Source of the DNA: Mycoplasma marinum
GTDB taxonomy: Bacteria; Bacillota_I; Bacilli_A; Mycoplasmatales; Metamycoplasmataceae
Direction: 5' to 3'
Assembly (NCBI RefSeq): GCF_004335975.1
Contig: NZ_PSZO01000001.1
Coordinates: 26,795 to 90,794 of the forward strand
DNA length: 64,000 nucleotides
This document shows, piece after piece, positions 54,300 through 64,000 of the stretch. The position numbers and the translations under genes were made by a program. Within the stretch, counting starts at the first letter, position 1. Each line of letters opens with the position of its first letter. Under the pieces are notes generated by a model, which saw only the letters and a list, made by a program, of their open reading frames with translations, had not been told where the DNA came from and did not search any database.

Positions 54300-56354
54300 T
54301 TAAATAATTTTATTTGTTCTTGCAGCAATTTTAATTTTGCTATAAATTTTACTTACAGATTCAGCTTTACCATTACTTGTATGAGCATTTGTAAAGATAG
54401 ATTTAATAGTTGCTGATAATGTTTGTCTTAAACTTGAAGAGTAATCATCAACTGGTGTAAAGAATACACTTCCACTATCACTTTTAACTTGTTCTTTGTA
54501 AGAATTAAAGGCAATTTGAGCACCTTTTGTATGAATTGTTTGCGTTGCACTATTAAAAATTGGGTTTAATTTTTCTTCAAATCCTGAAATAGGTGTCATA
54601 TATCCTGACATTTTATCAAATGCTTCAACAATTGAATTACCAGCTGGGACTTTAACATTATATTTACCACTTCACTCTGTTTTAGTCATACTTTTTTGAT
54701 TATAAAATCAATTTAAGAATAATACTGTTGCATTATCCTCTGGTTTATTTGCATGAATCCCAACAAACGAAGGTCCTTGTGCAAATGCCATTGTTTTTTT
54801 AGAATCTTTATTTAATTTTGAAATACCAGGAAATGCTTGCATTTCATTTTCTTGTAATGATTCATTAGAAGATTTAGCATAGGGAATAATAGTTGATTCA
54901 CCAATTGGAATAACACCGTACCCACCCTTAATTTCTTTGTAATCCTTAAGATTTAAAGAGCTAGCTTTTGTTCCATCAGATGCGTCTTTTAATAATACGA
55001 ATTCTTTGTGTGTTTTTGCATATTCGTTAATACCTTTTATGGCATCCTCACCAACTTCAATGTAATATTTTTGGTTTTTATCATTTTTATCTTTGGTTGC
55101 AACAATAGGATTGTAATGAGAGTTTTTTGATGCTTGACCAACTAATTTTCCAGCCTTTTCAAATATTTTGTAAGGTTTAAAATTACCAATTGAAACAGTT
55201 TTTCCAGTTGAAAGTTTAGCTTCCTCCATAATATTAACCATACCGCCTTTAGTTGATAAGTGTGAATATCCAGCACTAGATCCAATTGAGAATATAACAC
55301 CATGTTGTTGCATTAGTGAAGAAGTATATTCACCACCACCAGCAATTTTAAGCGCTCCTGTTTCAACATGTTTTTTAAGTTCTCCCAAGATATCCTTAAA
55401 TATTTTATTTTGCTCAGATTTTTCATCAAATAACTTATAGTCTACATAACCTTTTCCGCCTTTTTCTTTAGAAAATAAGAATTTATCCATATCATTATTT
55501 TCTTTTAGATATCCAAGAGAGTAGACAAGGTTTGTACCTGAATCATGCCCAACAACAAATTTTTCTCCATCAGCTTTAAGCCCATATCCCTTTGCAACAG
55601 CATCCGAGAATTTCATTAGTGATTCTCAAGAGTCGAAGATTGAGTCATCAGCAGCATCTACAATAGCCTTTTGAGTTCCGGGTTTTAAACTTCCTCAGTT
55701 TTTAGGTTTCTCTTGTTCAGTAGCATCTGCTTTATTAATTACATCATTATAAATATTATCTAGCTTAGGATTTTTACCAGGCTGATATCCAGCTTGGTGT
55801 AATACCATATATAAAAGAACATTGTTCACTCCTACCATTTCAGTTGATTTACCAAGTGGAACCATATATGCACCTGAAGAATCTGCTCCACCAATTTGTG
55901 AATTAATTTTCATGAACTTATCAGAAATAAGACCTTTATCAAGTCTAGGTGTTGTCTTATTCATATCAAATGCAAATTTATATTTATTAATAATACCTAA
56001 TGCATCTGCATACTCAATAAGTAAGTTTGGCATACCTTTAGTTTTTTTGGATTGAATTTTACTTGAAAGTGTAGAAGCCATTTTACCATACCCGCCTTCA
56101 ATACCAACAACCTTGACAGGCATAAATCCTTTTGTACCTTTTTGTTGTGCATTATATTCTGCAACAGCAAGATCTAAAGCTTTCTTTTGGTTACCAGTTG
56201 CACTTCAACCTGTTTGAATAATAATTTGGCCATCATTATCAGTATCATATTGTTCGATACCCTTAACACCACACGAAACTACAGAAATAACAGGAACTGC
56301 AATTACTCCCATTGTAGCAAGTGCACCCGTCATAATTTTTTTTGATTTAATCAT
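54300..56354 (-). CDS. Substrate-binding lipoprotein of the ABC importer
   Basis: A 684-residue lipoprotein with a basic-hydrophobic signal and lipobox VISVVSC (Cys near residue 28). The rest is a large extracellular domain of the mycoplasma solute-binding type: Trp/Gly-rich with GSAYMVPLGKS-like hinge segments. It is much longer than most binding proteins (about 420), as seen in mycoplasmas. It is followed by the nuclease and then by the ATPase and two permeases, so it likely captures nuclease products or sugar phosphates. AGGAG precedes the ATG. Confidence 0.85.
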
Positions 56355-56952
56355 TTATTTTCTCCTAATTTTATTTTGTTGTTTTTTTAAATTATCGCAT
56401 TACTTTAGGGTTTTACCCTATATGCTTTTAAATTATACATTTTTGAGTACAATCTCAATTATATGCAAGCAAAAACTAACATTGGTATTTTAAAATAAAA
56501 AAATAGAAACAAATTATTAATATGCTTAAGCTGAAGAATATTATTCAAAAAAGGTATTTTTAATCTATGTTTTCACATATATACATGTAAAATATGAAAT
56601 TAATATGTCAATAATAAATCAGCTAATAAAAAAAACTAAAACGTAAATGAAAAATATTTTTTCATCCATTATAAGAAAACTTCCTTTTGAAATTTCATTG
56701 ATTCCTTAATTCACCTAATTAATAGCGTCTTTAAAAAATGTAGAACTCTTTATTTATGTCTATCTTCTTGCAAATTTATCAATATTTCTTTTAATTAAAA
56801 ATGAGTGTTAAATAGTTAAGAAAATAATATTAGAAGTTATTAAAAAACCAATATATACTCGGATAGGTATTTTATTTATTAACATTAATAAAGAATAAAT
56901 TTTAGATGGTTTAAAATGTTAATATCAAAAATTAAAAAGAAAAAAGAAAGCG
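56355..56952. other. Intergenic region upstream of the lipoprotein gene
   Basis: About 600 nt. A minus-strand TATAAT (56432-56437) with a TTGAGA 15 bp upstream is the likely promoter. Downstream of it, in the 5' UTR, is a perfect 6-bp inverted repeat TAGGGT-aaa-ACCCTA (56406-56420). The smc terminator lies at the other end. Otherwise AT-rich with no gene seen. Confidence 0.5.
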
Positions 56953-56961
56953 CTAGCTTTC
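56940..56961 (-). terminator. Intrinsic terminator of the fakA-plsX-rnc-smc operon
   Basis: Stem GAAAGC with GCTTTC, loop TAGC, and then six T on the minus strand. The smc stop codon is within the hairpin. Confidence 0.85.
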
Positions 56962-59880
56962 AATTAATTCTTTGGCTGTTTCTAACTTAACAGTGAAGAA
57001 AGAAGTAACACCTCTATTTTGCATTGTAGCACCAAATAGATGATCTACATTTTCCATTGTACCAACACGGTGAGTAACAACAATGAATTGTGTAGACTCC
57101 TTTAAAGATTGAAGGAATTGTGCATACCTTAAAACATTAGCTTCATCAAGTGCGGCTTCAACTTCATCCAATATACATAGAGGAAGCGGTTTAGATTTAA
57201 GAATTGCAAATAGTAGTGAAATAGCAATAATGGCCTTTTCCCCACCTGAGAATAATTTTAAATTTCTAACCGATTTACCAGGAGGTTGTGCGATAACGTC
57301 TATACCAGTTTCTAATAAGTCATTTGGATTTGTATACTTAATTTCAGCAGTACCACCACCAAACATTGTTTCAAAAACTCTTTGAAATTCTTCTCTTGTT
57401 TGTTTAACTGTTGTATCAAGTTTAGTAATAATAATTTTATCCATTTCATTAATTGCAGAAAGGATTGTTTGTTGTGCTGAAAATAATTCTTCCTCAGAAG
57501 TCTTAAGTTTTTCAAATCTTGTATTAACTTCCTCAAATGCATCAATTGCATCAAGGTTTACATGTCCTATTTCAGAAACTTCTCTTCTTAAAACTGAAAC
57601 TATTTCCCTTGCTTCTTCTTTGTCTAATTCAAGTTTAAATTCTTCTGTTGCTGCATCAATAGTTAATGAGTATTCTTCAGAAAGACGTTTTGTTGCAGTC
57701 TTAACATAAAATTCTGCTTGATTCTTTTTAGTCATATTTTCTGATGAATCAGAATTAATTTTACGCAATGTTTTTTCAAGTTCCGTTTTAACCAAAGTCA
57801 CTTGTGTCAATTCATTATTGATAAACATGATTTTTTCACGCTTAGCTTTAAGATTAGCTGATAAGTGTGATTTTTCAGCTTCAAGGTTTTCTACAGATCC
57901 AAGAGAAATTTCCTGTGTCTTAGAAATATTGAATTTTTGATTAGAAGCAGCTTCATACTTATCTTTTAAATATGAGTATTGTTCTTGGATGTTAGATTGT
58001 TTTTCTTTTGTTTTGGCAACTTCAACATACAATTCTCCAATGATTGCTCTATCTTCTGAAATAACATTTGATAATGCGGATATAGTTGAAGTTATTTTAG
58101 AAACTTCTTGTTCAATTAATGGTTGAGCATTTTTCAATTTTTCAATTTGTTTATCAACACCAAGTAAATCTCTTGACTTACCAGCTTGACCACCAGCAAT
58201 AACACCACCAACACGAATAATATCTCCAGTTTTAGTAACAACCATATAACGTTGACCAAGTAATTTAGAAATAGATGTTGCATTCTCAATGTGATCTACA
58301 ACAATAATATTTCCCAATAAGAATTTTCTAAGTATATTATATTGAGGTTTTGATTTCACTAAATCTGCTGCTACACCAATAAACCCATCTTGTGATTGAA
58401 GAGCTAATTTATGATCTTCTCTAACTGATTTTGGTTGTATTGATTGTAGCGGTATAAATGTTGCACGCCCACCTCTATTCCTTTTAAGGAAATTAACACA
58501 TTTTACAGCTGTTTCTGATTTATCAACAACGATATGTTGTAATGCATTTTGAAGAATTGTTTCTGTAGCAAGAGCAAACTCTTCCGGAACTTCTAATGAA
58601 TCTGCAACTATTCCCTTAACACCAGGAAATATTGTTCTATTATTCATTATTGTTCTTGTACCTTGAAATAAGTTAGTTTTATTATTTTTATGATCTTCTA
58701 AAATATCTATTTTAGTTTTAATTTTAAGTAGTTTTGAAGAATCAAGTTCTTTTTTATTTTTAAGACTTGTAATTTGAAGTTCTTTTTCTGAAGCTTCAGC
58801 TTTTTTAGATTTTACATCCTCTTCAGCCTTTGTGATTCATGATTTATATTGCAACAACTTCATAGACATTTCTTCAAGTTGTTCTTTCATAGCATCAGTT
58901 TTAGCAGTCGCAGAAGAAGATACTTGGCCATCAATTATCATTTGACGTCTTTGTGCGTTAATTGAATCCTTAAGTTCTAAATCGCGAATACTTTCAGAAA
59001 CTTCTTGAAATCTTGTATTTAATTTTAAAACTTCGTTTTCAAGATTTAATTTATATGATGTTTTTTGTTCTACTTCATCTTCAGAAGTTCTAATTCTTGA
59101 CTCTAAATCTTCTTTTGTTTCAATGACATCAACTAATTTGTCATTAAGTACTTCTAATTCAGCATTATAAAATTTAACATCCTCGACAATTAACCCTATT
59201 TCAACATCTTTTAACTCAGCTGTTTTTTCTAAATATAATTTAGCTTTATCAGCTTGTTTTCTCAATGGTTTTAATTGACGTTCTAACTCGTAAACAACAG
59301 TTTGAACTTTTTCTAAAGCTTCTGTTGTATTATCTAATTTTTTCATAGCTTCTTTTTTTCTAGATTTATATTTAGAAATACCAGCAGCTTCCTCAAAAAT
59401 TCCACGCCTTTCTTCGGGTGTTGCTTGAGCTATATCTGAAATTGTTCCTTGAGAAATTATAGCTAATGAAGATTTTGACATACCTGTTTCCATGGCTATT
59501 TCTTTAATATCTCTTAATCTTGCTAATTCTCCATTAATAAAATATTGGTTCCCACCTTTTCCTCTTTTTAATCTTCTTGTAATAGATATTTTTTTATGTG
59601 GAATGGATACCTTTCCTTCTGAATTATCAAAAGTAAGTGTTACTTCTGCTTGATTCATTGCTTTAACTGTTTTTGAACCTGCAAAAATTACATCTTCCAT
59701 TGAATCACCACGAAGTGATTTTGATGATTGTTCACCTAAAACTCACTTAATAGCATCATTAATATTTGATTTACCTGATCCATTTGGACCAACAATTCCA
59801 ACTACACCACCATCAAAATTTAATGTTGTTTTGTCCGCAAATGACTTAAAACCATGCGCTACCACTTTTACTAATTTCAT
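56953..59880 (-). CDS. smc: Chromosome segregation ATPase SMC
   Basis: Forms condensin rings that organise the chromosome. The 975-residue protein has Walker [10 protein letters not shown] at about residues 32-40, two long coiled-coil arms, a hinge around Gly-rich [14 protein letters not shown], signature LFSGGEKA and Walker [13 protein letters not shown]. Mycoplasma SMC is shorter than the roughly 1180 of Bacillus. The ATG overlaps the rnc stop by one base. Three Trp-type TGA codons split the frame in the standard code. Confidence 0.97.
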
Positions 59881-60536
59881 TATTTACCCCCTTTTAATAA
59901 TTTCAGTGCTGCTTTTGCTGCCCTTTGTTCCGCTTCTTTTTTGGATGCTCCTTTTCCAGCACCAAAGTGATGTCCATCATGTTCAACTTTAGAAAAGAAT
60001 AATTCACCATCTTTATGAGTTTTATATTTTACAACTTCCCTTGATTCACTTTGTAAGAATTCTTGTAATAATGTCTTCGAATCTTTTAATTCTTTCTTTG
60101 AAAATTTTCTTAATTTTTCGAATACAGTAACATCCATAAATGCCTCAAATATTTCTCTACCTTGATCTAAGAATATTGCTGCTGTAAATGATTCAAATAA
60201 ATCAGCAAGTATAGAATCATTTTCTCTTAATTCTTCTGCACCATTACCAACACGAAGTATTTCACCTAATTTTAATCTTTTAGATAATTTAGCAAATGAA
60301 TCTTTATTAACAGCCTTAGCTCTTAAAAGTGTCATCTCACCTTCTGAAAGTTTTGGGAAATTATTAAATAAATAAACACCCACCGCTGCATCTATTAAAG
60401 CATCACCAACAAACTCTAAACGTTGATATGTGTAGTTATATCTCTTTTCATTAGCAAACGTTTGGTGTGTGAACGCTTGATAATAAATATCGATATTCTT
60501 TGGTTTAATTCCAAATTGATCTAATATTTTTTCCAT
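59880..60536 (-). CDS. rnc: Ribonuclease III
   Basis: Cuts double-stranded RNA in rRNA precursors and mRNAs. The 218-residue protein has the RNase III signature [14 protein letters not shown] (with the catalytic Glu/Asp) and a C-terminal dsRBD ending [16 protein letters not shown]. The ATG overlaps the plsX stop. It is a compact member of the family. Confidence 0.96.
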   Translation of the reverse strand: MEKILDQFGIKPKNIDIYYQAFTHQTFANEKRYNYTYQRLEFVGDALIDAAVGVYLFNNFPKLSEGEMTLLRAKAVNKDSFAKLSKRLKLGEILRVGNGAEELRENDSILADLFESFTAAIFLDQGREIFEAFMDVTVFEKLRKFSKKELKDSKTLLQEFLQSESREVVKYKTHKDGELFFSKVEHDGHHFGAGKGASKKEAEQRAAKAALKLLKGGK

Positions 60537-61519
60537 TATTCTGTAACCTTTCTAATCTTATTCATAGCATCATTATTAACAGCTTCTTTAATTTGACCAA
60601 AAGCACCTGCAAAAGCTTTTACATCACTTGAACCATGGCATTTTATAACAATTCCATCAACACCAATAACTCAAGCAGCTCCAACAGTTCTAAAGTCCAT
60701 AGTGCTTTTAAGATTTTTGAAAGCACCCTTAGAAAGTAGAGCACCGAATAATCTTAGAGGATTTTTCTTAATTTCTTTTTTAAGAGTTTTCCCAATTGTT
60801 AGTCCAGTTCCTTCCATTGATTTAAGTATCATATTACCAGCGTAACCATCAACAACAGCAACATCAGTTGTATGTGTTAATAATCCTCTTGATTCAATAA
60901 AGCCTTGGAAATTAATATTTTCATCTTTTTCAAGAAGCTCATATGCATCATTATGGAATTTCATACCCTTACCTTTTTCAGTACCAACATTAATAATAGA
61001 AACCCTAGGATTTTCAACGCCTAAAATATGCTCAGCAAATACATTTCCTATTTTAGCTCATTGATAAAGCAATTCTCCTTCTACTTCCAAAGTTGCACCC
61101 ACATCCATCATTACAAAACGTTTTCCTGATTTATTTGTCGGAAAAACAGGCATAAATGCTGGTCTGGAAACACCTTTAAGTCTTTTTAAAACTAAAGTTG
61201 CATAAGCAATGTAACCTGCTGACGATCCAGAAGAAAGAACGATGTCAGCTTCTTCTTTTTTCACCAATTCAATTGCTTTATACATTGAAGTTGTTCTATC
61301 TCTAACTACCATGGCACCTTTTTTTACATCTACAGTTATTGGTATGTCTAGTATAGAAATTCTTTCATGTTTTTCAGTTAAAAATTTATCAATTTGTTTT
61401 TTATCTCCAACTAAAATAATCTTATAGTTTGGATTTTTTTTAATAAAATTCAAAGAAGCAACAACGGCAGGTTTTGGTCCGTTATCGTTACCCATTACAT
61501 CAAATGCTATCGTTGTCAT
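60536..61519 (-). CDS. plsX: Phosphate acyltransferase PlsX
   Basis: Makes acyl-phosphate for glycerolipid synthesis. The 327-residue protein has MTTIAFDVMGNDNGPK, the GxxSAGYI segment, ARPAFMPVFPT and the C-terminal GNMILKSMEGTGL. Its partner FakA-like kinase lies just upstream, so fatty acids taken up from the host could enter lipid synthesis through acyl-phosphate. Two TGA codons. Confidence 0.95.
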
Positions 61520-61543
61520 ATTTACTTCCTTTCATATTTAAAA

Positions 61544-63166
61544 TTATTCAGCTGCAATCAAGAAGTTATAAACTGGTTGATCTCCTGCTTTGACTTCTAT
61601 TTCAACATCATAGTTGTTTTCTAAATAACTTGATATTTCAGAAGCGTCACTCTTAGTAGAATCATCACCATAATAAATTGTAATAATTTCTGTTTCATCA
61701 TTAATAACAGTTTTAATAGCAGTGATTGCTGCCTGAACTGAAGATGGATTTGTACCAAGAATTTTTTTATCTGCAATTGAAAGATATTCTCCTTCAGTAA
61801 CTTTAACTCCTTCAATTCTAGTTGTTCTTGAAGCTTTAGTTACTTGGACTGTTTTAGTAGCTAGAATTGCTTCTTGCATTTCATCTTTGTTATCCGAAAG
61901 TGTTCCTTCACGATCAAAATTTAATATTGCTGAGATTCCTTGCATTTGAGTTTTTGTATGTACAATAACCACTTGTTTATCGGTAATTGTTTGTGCTGCT
62001 TGTTGAGCAGCTAAAATAATATTTGAGTTGTTAGGTAAAATAATTACTTTGTCTGACTCAACATCATTAATTGCCTTAATAATATCTGAAGCTGAAGGGT
62101 TCATAGTTTGACCACCTTCAATAATAAAGTTAGCACCATATTCTTTCATATCATTAATAATACCTTGACCAACATTACAAGATACAATTCCTATATTCAT
62201 AGTTTTGGATTTTGATGCAGCTGGTGAAGATTGTTTTTGAGAAGCAGCTTTATTTTCAGTCGCTTGTTCTGTCATATTATCAATTTTAATTTTGAAAAAC
62301 TCACCAAACTTATGTGCAAAATTTAAGACTGTTCCAGGTTTTAATGCATGAATATGTACTTTAAGAATCTCTTCATCAACAACAACAACCGCTGATGTAC
62401 CTAATTTATTAAGACCTTGTTCAAATTTTTCTTTTTTAAATGTTTTTTGATTTTTTAAGTTAACAATAAATTCTGTACAATATCCAAATTCACCATCAAA
62501 TGTTTCTTCTGAAAGTAATATCGCTTCACCTGTTGATTCAATAAATGGTGTAGCTTCCCCCTCAAGATGTTTAGACATACCTTGTAGGAATTGGAATAAT
62601 CCTTCTCCACCTGAGTCGACAACACCAACTTCTTTAAGAACTGGTAATAAGTTCGGTGTATTATCTACTGATTTCCTAGCTTCTTTTGTTGCTAATGAAA
62701 AGATTTCAGTAATTGACATTGAAGGAGTAACAACTTTCTCCAATGCATCTGCTGTTTCTCTAATAACAGTAAGAATAGTTCCTTCAACAGGTTTCATAAC
62801 TGATTTATAAGCATATATTTTTGCTTGCGTAAACGCCTTTACTATATCAAATCCGTTTGCTTCTTTTTTATCCTTAAGACCTACTGAAAAACCTTTAAAA
62901 ATTTGTGAAAGAATAACACCTGAATTACCTCTTGCACCTAATAGCATACCTCTTGCGAATTTAGCTGATATTTCAGAAATTGAGTCAGAATCAATTTTTT
63001 GAATTTCTTCAGAAGCATATTTTGCTGTTGCAGACATATTTGAACCAGTATCTCCATCAGGAACTGGAAAAACATTTAATGCATCTATTCTATTTGCATC
63101 ATTCCTAACTCCATTAACTCCTGATACAAGAGCCTCTTTTAGTAACTTACCATTAATTTGTTTCAT
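61544..63166 (-). CDS. fakA: FakA-like fatty acid kinase (DAK2 domain)
   Basis: Phosphorylates fatty acids held by FakB. The 540-residue protein has an N-terminal DAK2 (dihydroxyacetone-kinase-like) domain with NVFPVPDGDTGSNM and LGARGNSGVILSQIFKGF, a middle domain, and a C-terminal DegV-like domain. Its ATG overlaps the Asp23-like stop by one base. No fakB is in the window. Confidence 0.93.
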   Translation of the reverse strand: MKQINGKLLKEALVSGVNGVRNDANRIDALNVFPVPDGDTGSNMSATAKYASEEIQKIDSDSISEISAKFARGMLLGARGNSGVILSQIFKGFSVGLKDKKEANGFDIVKAFTQAKIYAYKSVMKPVEGTILTVIRETADALEKVVTPSMSITEIFSLATKEARKSVDNTPNLLPVLKEVGVVDSGGEGLFQFLQGMSKHLEGEATPFIESTGEAILLSEETFDGEFGYCTEFIVNLKNQKTFKKEKFEQGLNKLGTSAVVVVDEEILKVHIHALKPGTVLNFAHKFGEFFKIKIDNMTEQATENKAASQKQSSPAASKSKTMNIGIVSCNVGQGIINDMKEYGANFIIEGGQTMNPSASDIIKAINDVESDKVIILPNNSNIILAAQQAAQTITDKQVVIVHTKTQMQGISAILNFDREGTLSDNKDEMQEAILATKTVQVTKASRTTRIEGVKVTEGEYLSIADKKILGTNPSSVQAAITAIKTVINDETEIITIYYGDDSTKSDASEISSYLENNYDVEIEVKAGDQPVYNFLIAAE

Positions 63167-63480
63167 TATTTAACTCCTTTAATATAAATATTTACTTTCA
63201 ATATTTTTTCTTCGATTGTTTTAAAGTATGACTGTATTGCAGATAATAATTCACGAGATGCTATTTCAGCTCTAACATTTAAGGAAATAATAATAAATAC
63301 CTTTATATCTATACCTTTTGTTGTTTGAACTACATCAATTCCTTTTGTGTAATTTTTTTCAGATAGCACTCTTGGATTAAGTGCTTCTGATTCTTTATTT
63401 ACCAATCCAACAAGACCAGGAACGGTACTAATAGCATTAATTATTCCTTCCTTTAATACTTGAATTTTTGTTTCTGACAT
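63166..63480 (-). CDS. Asp23/Gls24-family protein
   Basis: A 104-residue protein of the Asp23/Gls24 family: EGIINAISTVPGLVG near the N-terminus and VRAEIASRELLSAIQ in the second half. The pairing of an Asp23-like protein ahead of the DAK2 protein is conserved in Firmicutes. Biochemical function is unclear; some members are membrane-associated stress proteins. AAGGGG precedes the ATG, and an extended -10 (TGGTATAAT, near 63507) lies upstream. Confidence 0.88.
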   Translation of the reverse strand: MSETKIQVLKEGIINAISTVPGLVGLVNKESEALNPRVLSEKNYTKGIDVVQTTKGIDIKVFIIISLNVRAEIASRELLSAIQSYFKTIEEKILKVNIYIKGVK

Positions 63481-63655
63481 TTAAGCCCCCTTTAATTTAC
63501 CAATCTATTATACCATTTATTTCATATATATACTTGTATATATATACTAACATAAACCATTAAATATATATTTTTTACCTATTTTTTAGTTTTTAGTTTA
63601 TAATAATGATACCTAATATGTAATAAAATATTAATATAAATTATAAGGAGGAATC

Positions 63656-63850
63656 ATGGCAAGAAGATGTTCAATCTCAGGAAAAGGCCCAATGTCAGGG
63701 AACAATAGATCTCATGCTTTAAACGCAACTAAGAGAACTTTCGGTGTTAACTTACAAAAAGTTACAGTTATCGAAAACGGACAAAAGAAAAAAATTAAAG
63801 TTTCTGCTAAAACAGCTAAAACTCTTAAGAAAAAAGGACTTGTTGCTTAG
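63656..63850 (+). CDS. rpmB: Large ribosomal subunit protein bL28
   Basis: A 64-residue basic ribosomal protein with [21 protein letters not shown], the standard bL28 start, and a Lys-rich C-terminus. AAGGAGG precedes the ATG and a TATAAT lies about 50 nt upstream (63599-63604). It is divergent from the Asp23-like operon, as in many Firmicutes. Confidence 0.97.
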   Translation: MARRCSISGKGPMSGNNRSHALNATKRTFGVNLQKVTVIENGQKKKIKVSAKTAKTLKKKGLVA

Positions 63851-63880
63851 TTCTTTTTTTATTTTCTTAATAAAAAAATA

Positions 63881-63904
63881 AAAAAAGTGCTAAAAACACT
63901 TTTT
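63881..63904 (+). terminator. Intrinsic terminator of rpmB
   Basis: An 8-bp stem (AAAAAGTG with CACTTTTT) with a 7-nt loop and a T-rich 3' arm. Confidence 0.7.
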
Positions 63905-64000
63905 CCTCGATTGAAATTTAAAGTGCAACACTTAGAGTTAAAATTTAAGTGAGGCACTTTTCATATGCAATTATCCAAAATAGGCAAATGAAAAGTCCCT
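63905..64000. mobile_element. Possible left end of an insertion sequence cut by the window
   Basis: AAGTGCAACACTTAGAGTT resembles the terminal repeats of mycoplasma IS30-type elements, and a frame opens at 63965 (MQLSKIGKWKVP) at the edge. The rest lies outside the window. The call rests on a by-eye resemblance. Confidence 0.25.

Overview
The window looks like chromosome from a mollicute of the Mycoplasma type. It is strongly AT-rich and genes are packed tightly. Almost every recognisable protein (SMC, ValS, PurB, AtpB, Der, EF-Ts, S2) reads through in-frame TGA at positions where homologues have tryptophan, so UGA is a sense codon. There are no cell-wall genes. The gene set fits a fermentative parasite: L-lactate dehydrogenase, phosphotransacetylase, zinc alcohol dehydrogenase, F1Fo ATPase, base salvage (upp, purA, purB) and lipoprotein-dependent import. 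A nuclease lipoprotein next to a sugar-type ABC transporter points to the hominis/hyopneumoniae side of the group, but I cannot name a species.

Layout. 0-9 kb: pgsA, the RNase P RNA, a DivIVA/GpsB-like protein, recU, HU, and an operon of a coiled-coil protein with cmk, der and gpsA; then upp and a HAD phosphatase. 8-15 kb: an rRNA/tRNA methyltransferase, a zinc metallopeptidase, a dimeric-type dUTPase, infC-rpmI-rplT behind an attenuator-like leader, an aldose-epimerase-like protein, and purA-purB behind a guanine-class riboswitch. 15.5-17.6 kb: a tetrahydrofolate riboswitch, folC and folT. 17.6-22.2 kb: a pair of ABC exporter half-transporters and about 1.3 kb of decayed sequence. 22-33 kb: adh, valS behind a T-box, a large membrane protein divergent from a SemiSWEET-like protein, an IS3-type transposase relic, ldh with an aquaporin-family gene, a choline-kinase-like gene and pta. 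33-40.6 kb: a complete F1Fo ATPase operon flanked by an AtpI-like gene and a small DUF1146-like membrane protein. 40.8-45 kb: glyA, rpsB-tsf and a seven-gene tRNA cluster. 45-49.4 kb: divergent ktrB/ktrA, then Smr, an orphan OmpR-like regulator and coaD. 49.4-56.4 kb: a lipoprotein, a secreted thermonuclease, an ABC ATPase with a large insertion, and two permeases. 57-63.9 kb: Asp23-like, fakA-like, plsX, rnc, smc, and divergent rpmB.

Control is largely RNA-based. I see strong candidates for a purine riboswitch, a THF riboswitch, a T-box and a ribosomal-protein attenuator, plus many intrinsic terminators. A second pattern runs through the window: more than ten genes have a TATAAT-like -10 box exactly 6 (sometimes 7) nt before the ATG and no Shine-Dalgarno sequence. 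They are predicted to be leaderless. Several of these -10 boxes sit directly after the U-tract of the upstream gene's terminator, so one short intergenic stretch ends one transcript and starts the next.

The genes form a few working modules. The thermonuclease, substrate-binding lipoprotein and ABC transporter probably degrade external nucleic acid and import the products. upp, purA and purB handle base salvage. ldh with the MIP channel may make and release lactic acid. fakA-like and plsX feed exogenous fatty acids toward phospholipid, with pgsA and gpsA later in the same route.
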